DNA of 64,000 nucleotides from Kroppenstedtia sanguinis (lineage in GTDB: Bacteria; Bacillota; Bacilli; Thermoactinomycetales; DSM-45169). Shown here piece after piece: positions 43,022 through 52,574 of the stretch. The notes beneath the pieces are model-generated. The model had not been told where the DNA came from and did not search any database. It saw nothing but the letters and a program-made list of their open reading frames with translations. The stretch's first letter is position 1, and each line of letters begins with the position of its first letter. The DNA lies in the NCBI RefSeq assembly GCF_050433445.1, contig NZ_JBNPXF010000014.1:22870-86869 (forward strand), read 5' to 3'. The position numbers were made by a program, and so were the translations under genes.

Positions 43022-44401
43022 GTGAATAAAGAACAACGGATGGCTCAGGAAATTTTGCTCCATGTGGGTGGAAAAGATAATATCCGCCACATCGCCTTTT
43101 GTATGACCAGACTCCGATTGTCCCTAAAAGATGATCACAAGGTCCAACACGATGCACTCAAAAAAGTGGAAGGCGTCATGGGAGTCGTAGATGACGAAAC
43201 CTTGCAACTGGTGATCGGTCCTGGAACGGTGAATAAAGTGGCCGACGAAATGAGTCGTCTAACCGGATCCGCTGCAGGGGAAGAAGCAGAACCGGAAGTG
43301 GATCAGATGACATTTGAAGAAAAAGCAGCTTTGAACAAGGAATCGATCAAACAAAAAAACAAAACCCCATTCAAGAGCTTTTTGCGTCGCCTAGGGAATA
43401 TATTTATCCCGCTGATTCCGGGTCTCGTTGCCTCCGGAATTATCAATGGTGCCGCCAACTTTGCGGTCAATGCAGGGGTAAGCGATAAAACCGCCTGGAT
43501 GCAAATACTCCTTTTGCTCGGCAGTAGCCTGTTTACCTTTTTGGCGATTTTGGTGGGATGGAATACAGCAAAGGAATTTGGCGGGACTCCAGTCCTGGGG
43601 GCGATCGCCGGCATGATCCTCTTCAACCCGGCGTTAGAGAACATTGTGATTTTTGGTGAAGAATTAGTCGTGGGTCGCGGAGGATTGTTTGGAGTGATTT
43701 TTGCCGCGTGGCTAATGACCTTTGTTGAAAAACGGGTGCGAAGAATCGTTCCCGGCGCAGTAGATATCATCTTTACACCTTTGATTACATTATTGATTGT
43801 AGGGATTGTTTCCTTATTTGCGGTCATGCCGATTGCCGGTGTATTATCAGATGGGATCACACAGGGTTTGACCTCCCTGATCCAACTGGGTGGAGTCATT
43901 GCAGGTGCGGTTTTGGCAGGCTTTTTCCTCCCCTTGGTCATGGTGGGATTGCACCACGGATTGACACCGATTCACCTGGAATTGATCAACACCTATGGAA
44001 ACACCTCCCTATTGACCATTCTCGCTATGGCTGGTGCCGGTCAGGTAGGGGCTGCTATGGCGATTTACGTAAAAACAAAAAACCAACGTTTGAAAAATAT
44101 CATTAAAGGCGCACTTCCAGTTGGTTTTCTCGGGATCGGTGAACCCTTGCTCTATGGGGTTACTCTGCCACTGGGTCGTCCCTTTGTCACTGCCTGTATC
44201 GGAGGAGCCATCGGAGGGGCATTCCAAGCGGTGATGGTAACTGGAGCCAAAGGGATCGGAGTCTCTGGATTATCTTTGATCCCCCTCATCGATGACGGAA
44301 AATACCTTTTGTATTTCCTAGGATTGCTGGTTGGCTATGCAGGGGGGTTCTTGCTTACCTACCTGTTCGGTTTCAAAGAAGAAATGGCAAAAGATATTTA
44401 A
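43022..44401 (+). CDS. murP: PTS MurNAc-type transporter, EIIBC
   Basis: Imports and phosphorylates MurNAc. The 459-residue protein has an EIIB domain with the phosphorylated cysteine in HIAFCMTRLRLSLKDD and a glucose-family EIIC membrane domain (FIPLIPGLVASGIINGAANF, GLHHGLTPIHLELI). There is no EIIA domain, so it must borrow one. Start GTG at 43022 after GGGGAGGG. Context (murQ before, mupG after) supports MurP rather than another sugar EII. Confidence 0.93.
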   Translation: MNKEQRMAQEILLHVGGKDNIRHIAFCMTRLRLSLKDDHKVQHDALKKVEGVMGVVDDETLQLVIGPGTVNKVADEMSRLTGSAAGEEAEPEVDQMTFEEKAALNKESIKQKNKTPFKSFLRRLGNIFIPLIPGLVASGIINGAANFAVNAGVSDKTAWMQILLLLGSSLFTFLAILVGWNTAKEFGGTPVLGAIAGMILFNPALENIVIFGEELVVGRGGLFGVIFAAWLMTFVEKRVRRIVPGAVDIIFTPLITLLIVGIVSLFAVMPIAGVLSDGITQGLTSLIQLGGVIAGAVLAGFFLPLVMVGLHHGLTPIHLELINTYGNTSLLTILAMAGAGQVGAAMAIYVKTKNQRLKNIIKGALPVGFLGIGEPLLYGVTLPLGRPFVTACIGGAIGGAFQAVMVTGAKGIGVSGLSLIPLIDDGKYLLYFLGLLVGYAGGFLLTYLFGFKEEMAKDI

Positions 44402-44471
44402 TGGCGTCGGATTTTAAAAGAGAGATCATTCACAGACTTTGGTCCCCACTCTGGATACAGGAGGAGCCGTC

Positions 44472-45542
44472 ATGCTGGGTATATCGATTTATTTAGGAAA
44501 CCCACCCACCTCAGACCAGGAAGCTTATATTCAAAACATGAACCGAAACGGGTTTCAATCTATTTTTACATCACTTCATATTCCGGAAGATCATTCTTCC
44601 TTGTACAAAGAGCCACTCACCCAGCTGGGAAGAATCGCATCGAAACTGGATATGGAACTGATGGCGGATCTCTCTCCCATCGCTCTAAAAAATCTCGGGC
44701 TCAGCGGGTATGATGCGGATCTTCTTCGCACTTGGGGTTTGACTGGTTTGCGGATCGACTATGGCGTGGATGTACAAAGTATAGCGGCACTCTCCCATAA
44801 TATAAAAATTGCCTTGAATGCGAGTACCCTCACCAAAGAAGAATTGAAAAAGCTGAAACACCATGGATTAAATCTGGAGAATACAGAGGTTTGGCATAAT
44901 TTTTATCCACGACCTGAAACTGGATTGGATCAATCCTATTTTGTAACACGCAACAGGTGGTTAAAGGATGAAGGCTTCTCTGTCGCAGCATTTGTCCCAG
45001 GGGATCAAACTTTCAGAGGTCCTCTTTTCGCCAAGCTTCCAACGTTGGAGAAGCATCGAGAATTCTCTCCATTCGCCGCTTTTCTGGATATGAAAGATAT
45101 GGGATGGGTAGATAAAGTGGTGATCGGAGACGTACGCATCAGTCAATCCTCTGTAGACCAGTTCGCATCGTATCAGCGAGATGAAATTTTACTGCGAGCC
45201 AAGCGAAGCAAAAATGCAAACCACCAACAAATTGAAAAAGCCAGCGGCTTGCATAGAAATCGAGGGGACCCTGCCCGTGACGTTATTCGATCTGCAGAAT
45301 CGAGAAGCGATGTGACAACCGACCTCCCCTCCTTCCCACCTCAAAATTGTGTGGCACGTCCTGTAGGCACGATTACCATGGATAATGAAAATTATTTGCG
45401 ATATCAGGGAGAAATCCAGATCACACTCACCGACTTGGATGCAGACGAACGGGTGAATGTCCTGGGGCACGTCCTCCCTCAAGATCACGCATTACTTCCG
45501 CGGATCCGTAGCCATCAAAAATTCAGGATTCAATGGGTGTGA
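44472..45542 (+). CDS. mupG: MupG-type 6-phospho-N-acetylmuramidase
   Basis: Belongs to the DUF871/MupG TIM-barrel family, which hydrolyses MurNAc-6-P-GlcNAc in the cytoplasm. The 356-residue product (ATG 44472 after AGGAGGAGCC) starts MLGISIYLGNP and contains GFQSIFTSLHIPED, LRIDYGVD, WHNFYPRPETGL and FVPGDQTFRGPL, all typical; the C-terminal cyclophilin-like domain shows ARPVGTITMDNENYLRYQGEI. Third gene of the operon. Confidence 0.93.
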   Translation: MLGISIYLGNPPTSDQEAYIQNMNRNGFQSIFTSLHIPEDHSSLYKEPLTQLGRIASKLDMELMADLSPIALKNLGLSGYDADLLRTWGLTGLRIDYGVDVQSIAALSHNIKIALNASTLTKEELKKLKHHGLNLENTEVWHNFYPRPETGLDQSYFVTRNRWLKDEGFSVAAFVPGDQTFRGPLFAKLPTLEKHREFSPFAAFLDMKDMGWVDKVVIGDVRISQSSVDQFASYQRDEILLRAKRSKNANHQQIEKASGLHRNRGDPARDVIRSAESRSDVTTDLPSFPPQNCVARPVGTITMDNENYLRYQGEIQITLTDLDADERVNVLGHVLPQDHALLPRIRSHQKFRIQWV

Positions 45543-45666
45543 AGATTGAACTCAGATGCAACAGAATCTTTCACGTGTCTGGTCGAAGAGGGAGGTCTCT
45601 AGAGCCGGGTCACATAGGCCCAACCCCTAGCTAGGACTGGATCAGACACACACAGCCACAAAAATC

Positions 45667-45706
45667 GCCGGTTCCGTTCCTACAGAGCCGGTATTTTTTA
45701 TTTTTC
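45667..45706 (+). terminator. Intrinsic terminator after mupG
   Basis: Hairpin CCGGTTC/GAGCCGG followed by ATTTTTTATTTTTC on the plus strand. Confidence 0.75.
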
Positions 45707-45841
45707 TTAAGGCATAGGGATCCTACGCCTAATGGTCTTCTTTCCATCTTTTGCATCAAATTACGAATCTGATCTTAGTTGTAGTAAGAGACAGTATATT
45801 TTATAATCACATTATCTTGTGTCATTTAAGGGGGGATTTGG

Positions 45842-47317
45842 TTGGAATCTATTGTCAATGGATTGAATGATATCATTTGGAGTGACGCATTGGTCTATCT
45901 CTGTTTGGGAGCAGGATTGTTTTTTACGATTGCGACCCGCTTTTTACAAGTACGTCATCTCAAGAATATGGTTCTTTTAATGTTTCAGGGCAAGAGTTCT
46001 ACAGCTGGGGTATCCTCTTTTCAGGCACTATCCATGGCGCTGTCCGGCCGGGTGGGAACCGGGAATATTGCCGGTGTGGCTACCGCAATTTTCTATGGAG
46101 GGCCCGGAGCGGTCTTTTGGATGTGGGTGATAGCCTTTTTGGGAGCCAGCTCCGGCTTTGTGGAAGCTGCACTGGGACAAGTGTATAAAACCAAACTGGA
46201 CGGCCAATACCGGGGAGGACCGGCCTACTACATTGAAAAAGGACTCAAGCTGAAATGGTATGCCGTCTTGTTTGCCATCGTCACAGTGATCGCCACCGGC
46301 CTGTTTTTGCCCGGTGTACAAGCGAACAGCATCTCTTCCGCAATGGACAATGCTTTTGGACTCTCACCCCTCGTTACAGGGATTGCACTGATCCTCATCT
46401 TGGGTACTATCATTTTTGGCGGAGTCAAACGAATCGCCAATGTGGCCCAAATCGTTGTGCCCTTTATGGCACTGGGGTATATTCTAGTAGCCCTCCTCCT
46501 GATCATTTTAAATATATCCGAACTTCCCAACGTGCTTAAATTGATTTTCAGCAGTGCATTTGGTTCAGATGCGGCATTTGGCGGGATCATCGGAGCCGCG
46601 ATTGCCTGGGGAGTCAAACGCGGGATCTATTCCAATGAAGCCGGACAAGGTACCGCCCCTCATGCCGCCGCGGCTGCGGAAGTCTCCCATCCTGCAAAGC
46701 AAGGATTGGTCCAGGCTTTTTCCGTATATATCGACACCTTATTTGTCTGTACCGCAACCGCATTCATGATCCTGATCACCGGGATGTACAATGTGCAACC
46801 GGAAGGGGGTCAAGCTATCGTGAACAACCTGGGAAATGTAGAAGCAGGACCCGTTTTCACGCAAGCGGCTGTGGAATCCTCCCTGCCCGGCTTCGGTGCG
46901 CCGTTTGTTGCAATCGCCCTGTTCTTTTTCGCTTTCACCACCATCATGGCCTACTACTACATGGCCGAGACCAACCTGGCCTATATCAACCGCAAAGCGA
47001 AAAGAGCCTGGTTGGAATATCTGTTGAAATTCGGGATCTTAGCCATCGTTTTATATGGTTGTATCAAAAATGCAGACCTCGCCTGGACTCTAGGGGATAT
47101 CGGGGTAGGCAGTATGGCATGGTTGAACATTATCGCTATCCTGCTTCTCTCCAAACCGGCACTGCGAGTATTGAAGGACTATGAAAGGCAGAAAAAAGAA
47201 GGGAAAGATCCAGTATTTGACCCGGTGAAAGCCAGGATTGCCGACGCCGACTTCTGGGAGCATGAGTATCAATCGGAGTCATCAGAGAAATCTAGGAGAA
47301 AGACTTCTTCATCTTAA
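45842..47317 (+). CDS. Sodium:alanine/glycine symporter family protein
   Basis: AGCS-family Na+-coupled amino-acid importer in the membrane. The 491-residue protein has about 11 hydrophobic segments and the family signatures ALSGRVGTGNIAGVATAIFYGGPGAVFWMW (read in two parts), YRGGPAYYIEKGL and SNEAGQGTAPHAAAAAE. Start is TTG at 45842 after AAGGGGGGA. Substrate probably alanine or glycine. A decayed second copy of its 3' end lies at 48847. No operon partners. Confidence 0.93.
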   Translation: MESIVNGLNDIIWSDALVYLCLGAGLFFTIATRFLQVRHLKNMVLLMFQGKSSTAGVSSFQALSMALSGRVGTGNIAGVATAIFYGGPGAVFWMWVIAFLGASSGFVEAALGQVYKTKLDGQYRGGPAYYIEKGLKLKWYAVLFAIVTVIATGLFLPGVQANSISSAMDNAFGLSPLVTGIALILILGTIIFGGVKRIANVAQIVVPFMALGYILVALLLIILNISELPNVLKLIFSSAFGSDAAFGGIIGAAIAWGVKRGIYSNEAGQGTAPHAAAAAEVSHPAKQGLVQAFSVYIDTLFVCTATAFMILITGMYNVQPEGGQAIVNNLGNVEAGPVFTQAAVESSLPGFGAPFVAIALFFFAFTTIMAYYYMAETNLAYINRKAKRAWLEYLLKFGILAIVLYGCIKNADLAWTLGDIGVGSMAWLNIIAILLLSKPALRVLKDYERQKKEGKDPVFDPVKARIADADFWEHEYQSESSEKSRRKTSSS

Positions 47318-47354
47318 AAAAACACCCCTGCCATTCAGGCGGGGATGTTTTTTT
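47316..47354 (+). terminator. Intrinsic terminator after the AGCS gene
   Basis: Hairpin AACACCCCTGCC/GGCGGGGATGTT with a run of seven T; its A-run on the other side may also serve the opposing gene. Confidence 0.85.
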
Positions 47355-47370
47355 ATAAGGAATTGACACT

Positions 47371-47535
47371 CTAGTCTTCACCGTCTCTGCCGGGAGCCGG
47401 TTCCAACCGGGTCACTTCTGTATACTCCCCCCGTTCGATCTCCTCCTCTGTGGCGTCAGCCCGAGTCGCTTGATCGGTGAGATCCGGGGCGAAGCGAGGC
47501 TCTCTTTTACGATTGGGGCGTTGATTCCGCGCCAT
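47371..47535 (-). CDS. Hypothetical small charged protein (54 aa)
   Basis: Not recognised. ATG 47535 follows GGAGGTGATTCAC, a near-perfect ribosome site. The product is basic at the N-terminus (ARNQRPNRKREPRF) and acidic at the C-terminus (EEEIERGEYTEVTRLE), with no hydrophobic segment; such small disordered proteins are common in spore-formers, but no family is assigned. It faces the AGCS terminator. Confidence 0.65.
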   Translation of the reverse strand: MARNQRPNRKREPRFAPDLTDQATRADATEEEIERGEYTEVTRLEPAPGRDGED

Positions 47536-47720
47536 GTGAATCACCTCCCCTCCCAGTATCACTCCCTTTTCTCTTTTTACTCATCCACTTCAGTTGAGCG
47601 GAGTACCGCCACCCTGACGCCATAGGCATCCCAGTCTTCCGCGAAGGGGTCTTGCTGCCTAAGTAGCCCCTGCCTCCCGAACTCACTTGATCCCGAAGTG
47701 CTTACCTCACTTACTTCTTT
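47536..47720. other. Intergenic spacer
   Basis: About 185 bp without a gene; no clear repeat, RNA or promoter pair is seen beyond the ribosome site of the small gene at its left edge. Confidence 0.4.
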
Positions 47721-48395
47721 TCACCCGCAATTGCTACTGCTCTTCCACCGATCCGTTCCGGTCAGGATCAAACCCAAGAACAAACCGACACCCACCAAAG
47801 AAAATACCATCGTTGCAGAAATCCCTGTAGCCAATTCACCACTAGCAAAAAAGGTGATGATCCCTGAGAAAAAAGCAAACAGGATCGCCCCTGTCGAAAC
47901 TGCATAAAGGGCGGCACGAATTTTGTTCATTCCATATTTTTTGTGCGTTTCTTTGGTCAATAAACTGTAAGTCAATAACGCCCCGCCTGCGACAATGAAG
48001 ATGCCGGGGCCAACTACATTCACGGAAGAGAGACCCATGAAAAACAGCATGGAGATCGTGAACCCTCCGAACAGGATCAGCAAAACCCCAGCAATGGTGC
48101 CGGCGATGGAAATCCGGTTTGCCATCGAGGAATAAACCGATTGTTTCGCTGTATCCTGCCCCAGCTCACGTAGATCTTCCACCAACCCGCTCAAATCTCC
48201 CATGGAAATGACAGCTTCTTTGAATGCCTGCTCATCGGACAAACCTCGGGATTGATAATCGGCAATTTTTTCTTTCAGGTTGGTGGACAGTTCTTCCTTC
48301 AGGTCGAACAGCTGTTGACTTTGTCCCACTCCAGCAAAAAGATCATCGAAGTACCGTTCAATTTTCTCATCCAGCATTTTCTTATTCTTCAGCAT
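47721..48395 (-). CDS. HAAS-domain membrane protein
   Basis: The 224-residue product has an N-terminal helical HAAS/permease-prefix region (MLDEKIERYFDDLFAG, LKEELSTNLKEKIADYQSRGLSDEQAFKEAV read in parts) followed by about four membrane helices. Such proteins occur directly downstream of PadR regulators and are thought to act in envelope stress, but the mechanism is unknown. ATG 48395 after AAAGGAGAG. It overlaps padR by 14 bp, so the two are coupled. Confidence 0.85.
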   Translation of the reverse strand: MLKNKKMLDEKIERYFDDLFAGVGQSQQLFDLKEELSTNLKEKIADYQSRGLSDEQAFKEAVISMGDLSGLVEDLRELGQDTAKQSVYSSMANRISIAGTIAGVLLILFGGFTISMLFFMGLSSVNVVGPGIFIVAGGALLTYSLLTKETHKKYGMNKIRAALYAVSTGAILFAFFSGIITFFASGELATGISATMVFSLVGVGLFLGLILTGTDRWKSSSNCG

Positions 48396-48735
48396 GGTTC
48401 AGCTCTCCTTTAACCAGTTTATCCAGCACTTCCCTGGCAAAGTTCCAATCTTTGATGCGTTGTTCATAGTGGCCTTTTCCTTCGGGGGTGATCCGGTAAT
48501 ATTTGCGTCTGCCACCCTGAGTTTCATCACCCCAGTAGGAGAGAATATAGCCTTCTCTCTCCAAACGACGAAAAGCAGTGTACAAGGTGGCCTCTTTTAA
48601 TTCATACTGCTTGCCGCTCAGTTCCACGATTTTTTTGTATATCTCGTATCCATAGCTGTCACCCTGGCGCAACACATTCAGAATGATCGTATCGGTATGG
48701 CCACGAATCAAGTCTGTCGAAATGGTGGTTCCCAC
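48382..48735 (-). CDS. PadR-family transcriptional regulator
   Basis: Winged-helix repressor of about 117 residues. Seen: IRGHTDTIILNVLRQGDSYGYEIYKKI, EATLYTAFRRLEREGYILSYW and GGRRKYYRITPEGKGHYEQ, the PadR signature. GTG 48735 follows GAGAGGAGTGG. A promoter (TTGACA and TATAAT/TAATAT near 48755-48786, minus strand) overlaps an AT-rich palindrome, so it probably represses itself and the downstream HAAS gene. Confidence 0.9.
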   Translation of the reverse strand: MGTTISTDLIRGHTDTIILNVLRQGDSYGYEIYKKIVELSGKQYELKEATLYTAFRRLEREGYILSYWGDETQGGRRKYYRITPEGKGHYEQRIKDWNFAREVLDKLVKGELNHAEE

Positions 48736-48846
48736 GGTACCACTCCTCTCAAAATATATATTATACAATATTACTGTTTGTGTCAATGTACTTTTTCCGT
48801 CATTGTATTATTCCACGATTTTACTTTCACCTGAATTGTGTTCCAC

Positions 48847-48960
48847 CCGGTGAAAGCCGGAGTTGCCGACGCCGACTTTCGGGAGAAAGAGTATCGACAG
48901 GAGCCGTCGAAGGAATTCACCATAAAGAAATTCCCCGCCATACAGGCAGGGAGTTCTCTA
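48847..48960 (+). pseudogene. Fragment of an AGCS transporter 3' end
   Basis: Reads VKAGVADADFREKEYRQEPS, matching VKARIADADFWEHEYQSES at the end of the AGCS gene at 45842-47317, and then carries on into a terminator-like copy. Everything 5' is missing, so this is a leftover of a duplicated or lost paralogue. Confidence 0.7.
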
Positions 48961-49067
48961 GGGTAAAGGCCGGGATCACTTGCCGTTGCCTCTCCTGTTC
49001 AATTTTGATTTTTTTGAATGCAACTCTTGAGTTCATCGCCACCATTCAAAATCTTTGGAGGTGACCT

Positions 49068-49686
49068 ATGTCAACTACAACCATGATGCTGAAGAAAGAA
49101 TTAACACCCCAACAACTGGCTATGGCGGATTCGGAGTATAACAAGAAAAAGAAGGATAAGTTGATCCAGGGCTGTTGATTAACCAGAAAATGGGCGGCGG
49201 AAGGGAGTCGTGTGCTGCCAAAGCGACCTTTGTACCATGGCACTACAATCCAAAGGAGCTGAAGCTCTAGATGAAGGTAGCCATCCTACCCAGCGGAGAA
49301 GTCTTACGAGAGGGCGTTTAGGGGCAACATTCTTCCCTGTGTTGCTTCCGTAAGGCTTTGCCCCTGCCCGATCGGAAGATTTGGAGCGGCCAGTTTTCAC
49401 TTCCTTGCCGGATGGCAACGGTCGCGTGGTAGAACACGATCTCCCCATCCAAAATATGGCTAATCAACGCGCCTGAAGTTGATCCTTTTCTTGTTATGGT
49501 TCTTCCTCTGCCCCTTCGCCGCACCAACGATTTTATACGGGTGATATCGGACGTGCCATCCTCATTATCTTCTTTGGATGGATCATCTGGCCTTTATTGG
49601 ATATCATCTTTGCGATTAAGAAAATCGACAAACTTAATGAGGATATCGAGCTGGAAATCTTGCAAAAGGTGAAGTCGGTCGCCTGA
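49068..49686 (+). pseudogene. TM2-domain gene interrupted by a MITE-like element and a frameshift
   Basis: ATG 49068 (ribosome site GGAGGTGA) encodes MSTTTMMLKKELTPQQLAMA and a Lys-rich stretch, then is cut by the insertion at 49167. After the element and its 9-bp duplication the frame resumes as LILFLLWFFLC, then shifts by one base to HQRFYTGDIGRAILIIFFGW and on to KKIDKLNEDIELEIL. These are the two helices and RFYTGD motif of TM2-domain proteins. The gene is therefore broken twice. Confidence 0.8.
49167..49475. mobile_element. MITE-like element, subfamily B, copy 1 (309 bp)
   Basis: Left end CAGGGCTGTTGATTAACCAG, right end CTAATCAACGCGCCTG as imperfect inverted repeat. Perfect 9-bp target duplication AAGTTGATC at 49158-49166 and 49476-49484. 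The interior can form a hairpin (GGGGCAA/TTGCCCC). It carries 48 bp absent from copy 2. No ORF of note. Confidence 0.9.
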
Positions 49687-49697
49687 CTTGTTTCTGC

Positions 49698-49722
49698 AAC
49701 GCCCCAGGAAGGCCTGGGGCGT
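49698..49722. terminator. Bidirectional terminator between the TM2 relic and kynB
   Basis: Palindrome AACGCCCCAGG/CCTGGGGCGTT; a GTTGTTGTTC tail on the plus strand. Confidence 0.75.
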
Positions 49723-49789
49723 TGTTGTTCTCCGAACATGTTACTCTCTGTAAAAAAACCGGCCCCACGGCTACATAGTTCTTTCCCCC

Positions 49790-50416
49790 TTACTCCAGCC
49801 GCTTCAGAGCCGCCCGAACTGGGCTTCCGTCAGCTTCCGCCAGGGGAAGCGGAAGAGCGGCCAGTTGATAATCACCGGGGTCCACCCCATCCAACACCGC
49901 CCCTTCCAGGATGTGAACCCCCTGATCGGTGAGTGCATGGTGGGCAGGAAGTTCCTTGCTGTCCAGGGGGTCCACCGAGGGAAGATCCAGTCCCAGAAGG
50001 CGGATCCCTTTTTCCTGCAGATAGGGGGCCAGCTCTGGCTCCACCGGCGGGATCTCACGTGGAAAGGTGGATCGGTCGGTCCAAGTATCCGTTCGGATGA
50101 GCAGACGGGTCACCCCCTTCAGGTTTTTCGACTGTAATTCCTCGATCCCGATCTGTATCGGATCCGGCAAGTGAAGAATCCGGACCCGCCCGATGTAGAG
50201 ATCGAGGTCCAGATCGATCACCCGCTTTCCCTCCTCGTCAAAATGGAAGGGAGCATCGATATGGGTGCCGGTATGAGTACTCAAAGTGATCTGTCCCACA
50301 TTGACGGAGCCTGACTCTTCCTTGCTCCAGCTTAACTGATAGGAAAAGGGAGTATCCCCAGGCCAGACCGGAATTCCCTTCACCAACCGTTGCGAAATAT
50401 CGATCCAACCACTCAC
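49790..50416 (-). CDS. kynB: Kynurenine formamidase
   Basis: Hydrolyses N-formylkynurenine to kynurenine and formate. The 208-residue metal-dependent cyclase-family protein has DISQRLVKGIPVWPGDTPF, the metal ligands in STHTGTHIDAPFHF and GLDLPSVDPLDS, typical of KynB. Start GTG overlaps the kynU stop by 4 bp. Third gene of the kynA-kynU-kynB operon. Confidence 0.95.
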   Translation of the reverse strand: MSGWIDISQRLVKGIPVWPGDTPFSYQLSWSKEESGSVNVGQITLSTHTGTHIDAPFHFDEEGKRVIDLDLDLYIGRVRILHLPDPIQIGIEELQSKNLKGVTRLLIRTDTWTDRSTFPREIPPVEPELAPYLQEKGIRLLGLDLPSVDPLDSKELPAHHALTDQGVHILEGAVLDGVDPGDYQLAALPLPLAEADGSPVRAALKRLE

Positions 50417-51696
50417 GCAACCACCCCCCGTTTTTTCTCATGTCGCTCGTAATCTTTCTCTTCCATGATCCACTTCAGCACTTGTACTGCTTCCCATACC
50501 TCGGTGTAAGCCGTATAGAGAGCCACTGGGGCAAGACGGATCACATCAGGTGCACGGAAGTCAGGGATGACCCCCTTCTCCTTCAGGGATTTGCAGATCC
50601 GGACCGCCTCCGGATGGACCAGACACACATGGCCACCCCGCCGGTGATCCTCGCGAGGATTACCAATAGTAAAACCCATCCCGACCAATTCTTCCTCCAC
50701 CAACTGCATCAGATACTGGGTCTGGCGAAGGGACTTCTCCCGGATCGGACCGATTCCCGCCTCTGTAAAAATCTCCAGGGAACCGATCAGGGGAGCCAGA
50801 CTGAGCAGATGTGGGGTTCCGATCTGGTAGGCACCAGCACCCCCGGCGGGAGTGAGCTGGTACTCCATGTCAAACTGAACCGATTTGTCCGAACTGAACC
50901 AACCTGCCAGACCCGGCAACTCGCCGAAATGCTTTTGATGGACAAACAGGCCCCCCACGCCACCGGGGCCGGCGTTCAGGTACTTATAGTTGCACCAAAA
51001 GGCAAAATCGACACCCCACTCATGCAACTGATGAGGGATCGCCCCGATGGAATGGCACAGATCAAAACCGATGGGGATCCCCCGCTCCCGGGCCGCCGCA
51101 GTCAACCGCTCCATATCCAGGATTTGCCCGCTGCGATACAATACCGAAGGCAAAACGATGATCGCCACCTCTTCGGTCATAGCCGCGATCAGATCCTCCT
51201 CTGCCAATGTTTGCCCATCCCGGCCCCCTACTCGGATCAGGTGTTGTTCCGGATCCAATCCGCGAAGCCGAAGTTGACTCTGCATGGCATAAATATCAGA
51301 AGGAAAGGTGAGGGCATCAGCGAGGATTTTCCTCCGTTTTCCTTCTGGACGGTAAAAGGAAGCCAAGAGTTGATGCAGATTCACCGTGGTAGAGCCGGTC
51401 ACGATCACCTCCTCCGGCTTGGCTCCCACCAGAGGAGCGCCTTTTTTTCCTAGCTCTTCGGACAGATGAAACCATGGATGGACCCCCTCTGTCCAACCCT
51501 CGATCCCATACTCCCGCCAGCTGTCCAAAACAGACAACAGGCTTTGTTCCGCCGGTTGGGACAACAGTCCGAGGGAATTCCCATCGAGATAGATCCTGCC
51601 TTTTCCCAGATAAAATTCCTCTCGGAACCGGGCCAGTTCATCTGCTCGGTCCAGCTTCTCCGCCGTTTCCCGTGTTCTATCAAAGGTGACTTCCAT
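50413..51696 (-). CDS. kynU: Kynureninase
   Basis: PLP enzyme that cleaves kynurenine to anthranilate and alanine. The 427-residue protein has YLDGNSLG near the N-terminus, FDLCHSIGAIPHQLHEWGVDFAFW (PLP-binding Asp region), and the PLP lysine in CNYKYLNAGPGGVGG. With kynA and kynB it converts tryptophan to anthranilate. Confidence 0.96.
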   Translation of the reverse strand: MEVTFDRTRETAEKLDRADELARFREEFYLGKGRIYLDGNSLGLLSQPAEQSLLSVLDSWREYGIEGWTEGVHPWFHLSEELGKKGAPLVGAKPEEVIVTGSTTVNLHQLLASFYRPEGKRRKILADALTFPSDIYAMQSQLRLRGLDPEQHLIRVGGRDGQTLAEEDLIAAMTEEVAIIVLPSVLYRSGQILDMERLTAAARERGIPIGFDLCHSIGAIPHQLHEWGVDFAFWCNYKYLNAGPGGVGGLFVHQKHFGELPGLAGWFSSDKSVQFDMEYQLTPAGGAGAYQIGTPHLLSLAPLIGSLEIFTEAGIGPIREKSLRQTQYLMQLVEEELVGMGFTIGNPREDHRRGGHVCLVHPEAVRICKSLKEKGVIPDFRAPDVIRLAPVALYTAYTEVWEAVQVLKWIMEEKDYERHEKKRGVVA

Positions 51697-51722
51697 TCAC
51701 GATCCCTCCCAAGCTCCAACCT

Positions 51723-52574
51723 TTACAGTTGAGTACGAAGACCCCATAATTCTGGAAAAAAGCGGTGATCCAATACTCGCTTCAAATAACTGACTCCTGC
51801 AGAACCCCCAGTCCCCTGTTTATGACCAATAATCCTTTCCACGGTTTTCATATGGTTGTATCGCCATTGTTGTTGCCGATCCTCGATATCCATCAACTTC
51901 TCTGCCAGCTCATACAGATCCCAATACTTTTTCACATCCCGGTAAACTGTCAGCCAGGCGGCTTCCACACTGGGATGAGGTTGGTAATCCTTCGACCAGT
52001 CCCGTTCCAAACAGGAGGCATCCACAGGGAGCCCCCGGACTGCCAGGGCTTGAATCGACACATCGTAAATGCCTGGTGTGTTCAAGGCTTTTTTCAGCCG
52101 TCGGTATAACTCCGGTTCATGTTGATAGACCGCCAGCACCCGCTGATTCTTATGCCCCAGCGCAAATTCGATCAGACGGTTTTGATAGGATTGAAAGCCA
52201 GAAGAATGGCCGAGCTTCTCCCTGAATTGCATATATTCCGAAGGGGTGAGGGTAGACAGCACTTCCCAAGATTGGATCAATTGTTCCTGGATGCGGGAGA
52301 CCCGGGCCAACATCTTGAAGGCTGGCTCCAGCTCGTTCTTTCCGACGGATGTGACTGCTCCCTCCAATTCATGGAGGATCAGTTTCATCCACAATTCACT
52401 CACCTGATGGATGATGATAAACAGCATTTCATCGTGGTGTCCTGACAACCGTTGTTGGCTGTTCAAAAGCTGGTTCAGCTGCAGATAGTCCCCATAGGTC
52501 ATCTCCCCGCTAAAATCTGTATAAATTCCCTCCTCCGGTACTTTTTCTTTTGAATTGGATGGATAATCAGTCAT
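51723..52574 (-). CDS. kynA: Tryptophan 2,3-dioxygenase
   Basis: Heme enzyme that opens the indole ring of tryptophan, the first step of the pathway. The 283-residue protein contains MTYGDYLQLNQLLNSQ, HHDEMLFIIIHQVSELWMKL, and RYNHMKTVERIIGHKQGTGGS with the heme-ligand histidine. First gene of the operon, 26 bp before kynU. Confidence 0.96.
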   Translation of the reverse strand: MTDYPSNSKEKVPEEGIYTDFSGEMTYGDYLQLNQLLNSQQRLSGHHDEMLFIIIHQVSELWMKLILHELEGAVTSVGKNELEPAFKMLARVSRIQEQLIQSWEVLSTLTPSEYMQFREKLGHSSGFQSYQNRLIEFALGHKNQRVLAVYQHEPELYRRLKKALNTPGIYDVSIQALAVRGLPVDASCLERDWSKDYQPHPSVEAAWLTVYRDVKKYWDLYELAEKLMDIEDRQQQWRYNHMKTVERIIGHKQGTGGSAGVSYLKRVLDHRFFPELWGLRTQL

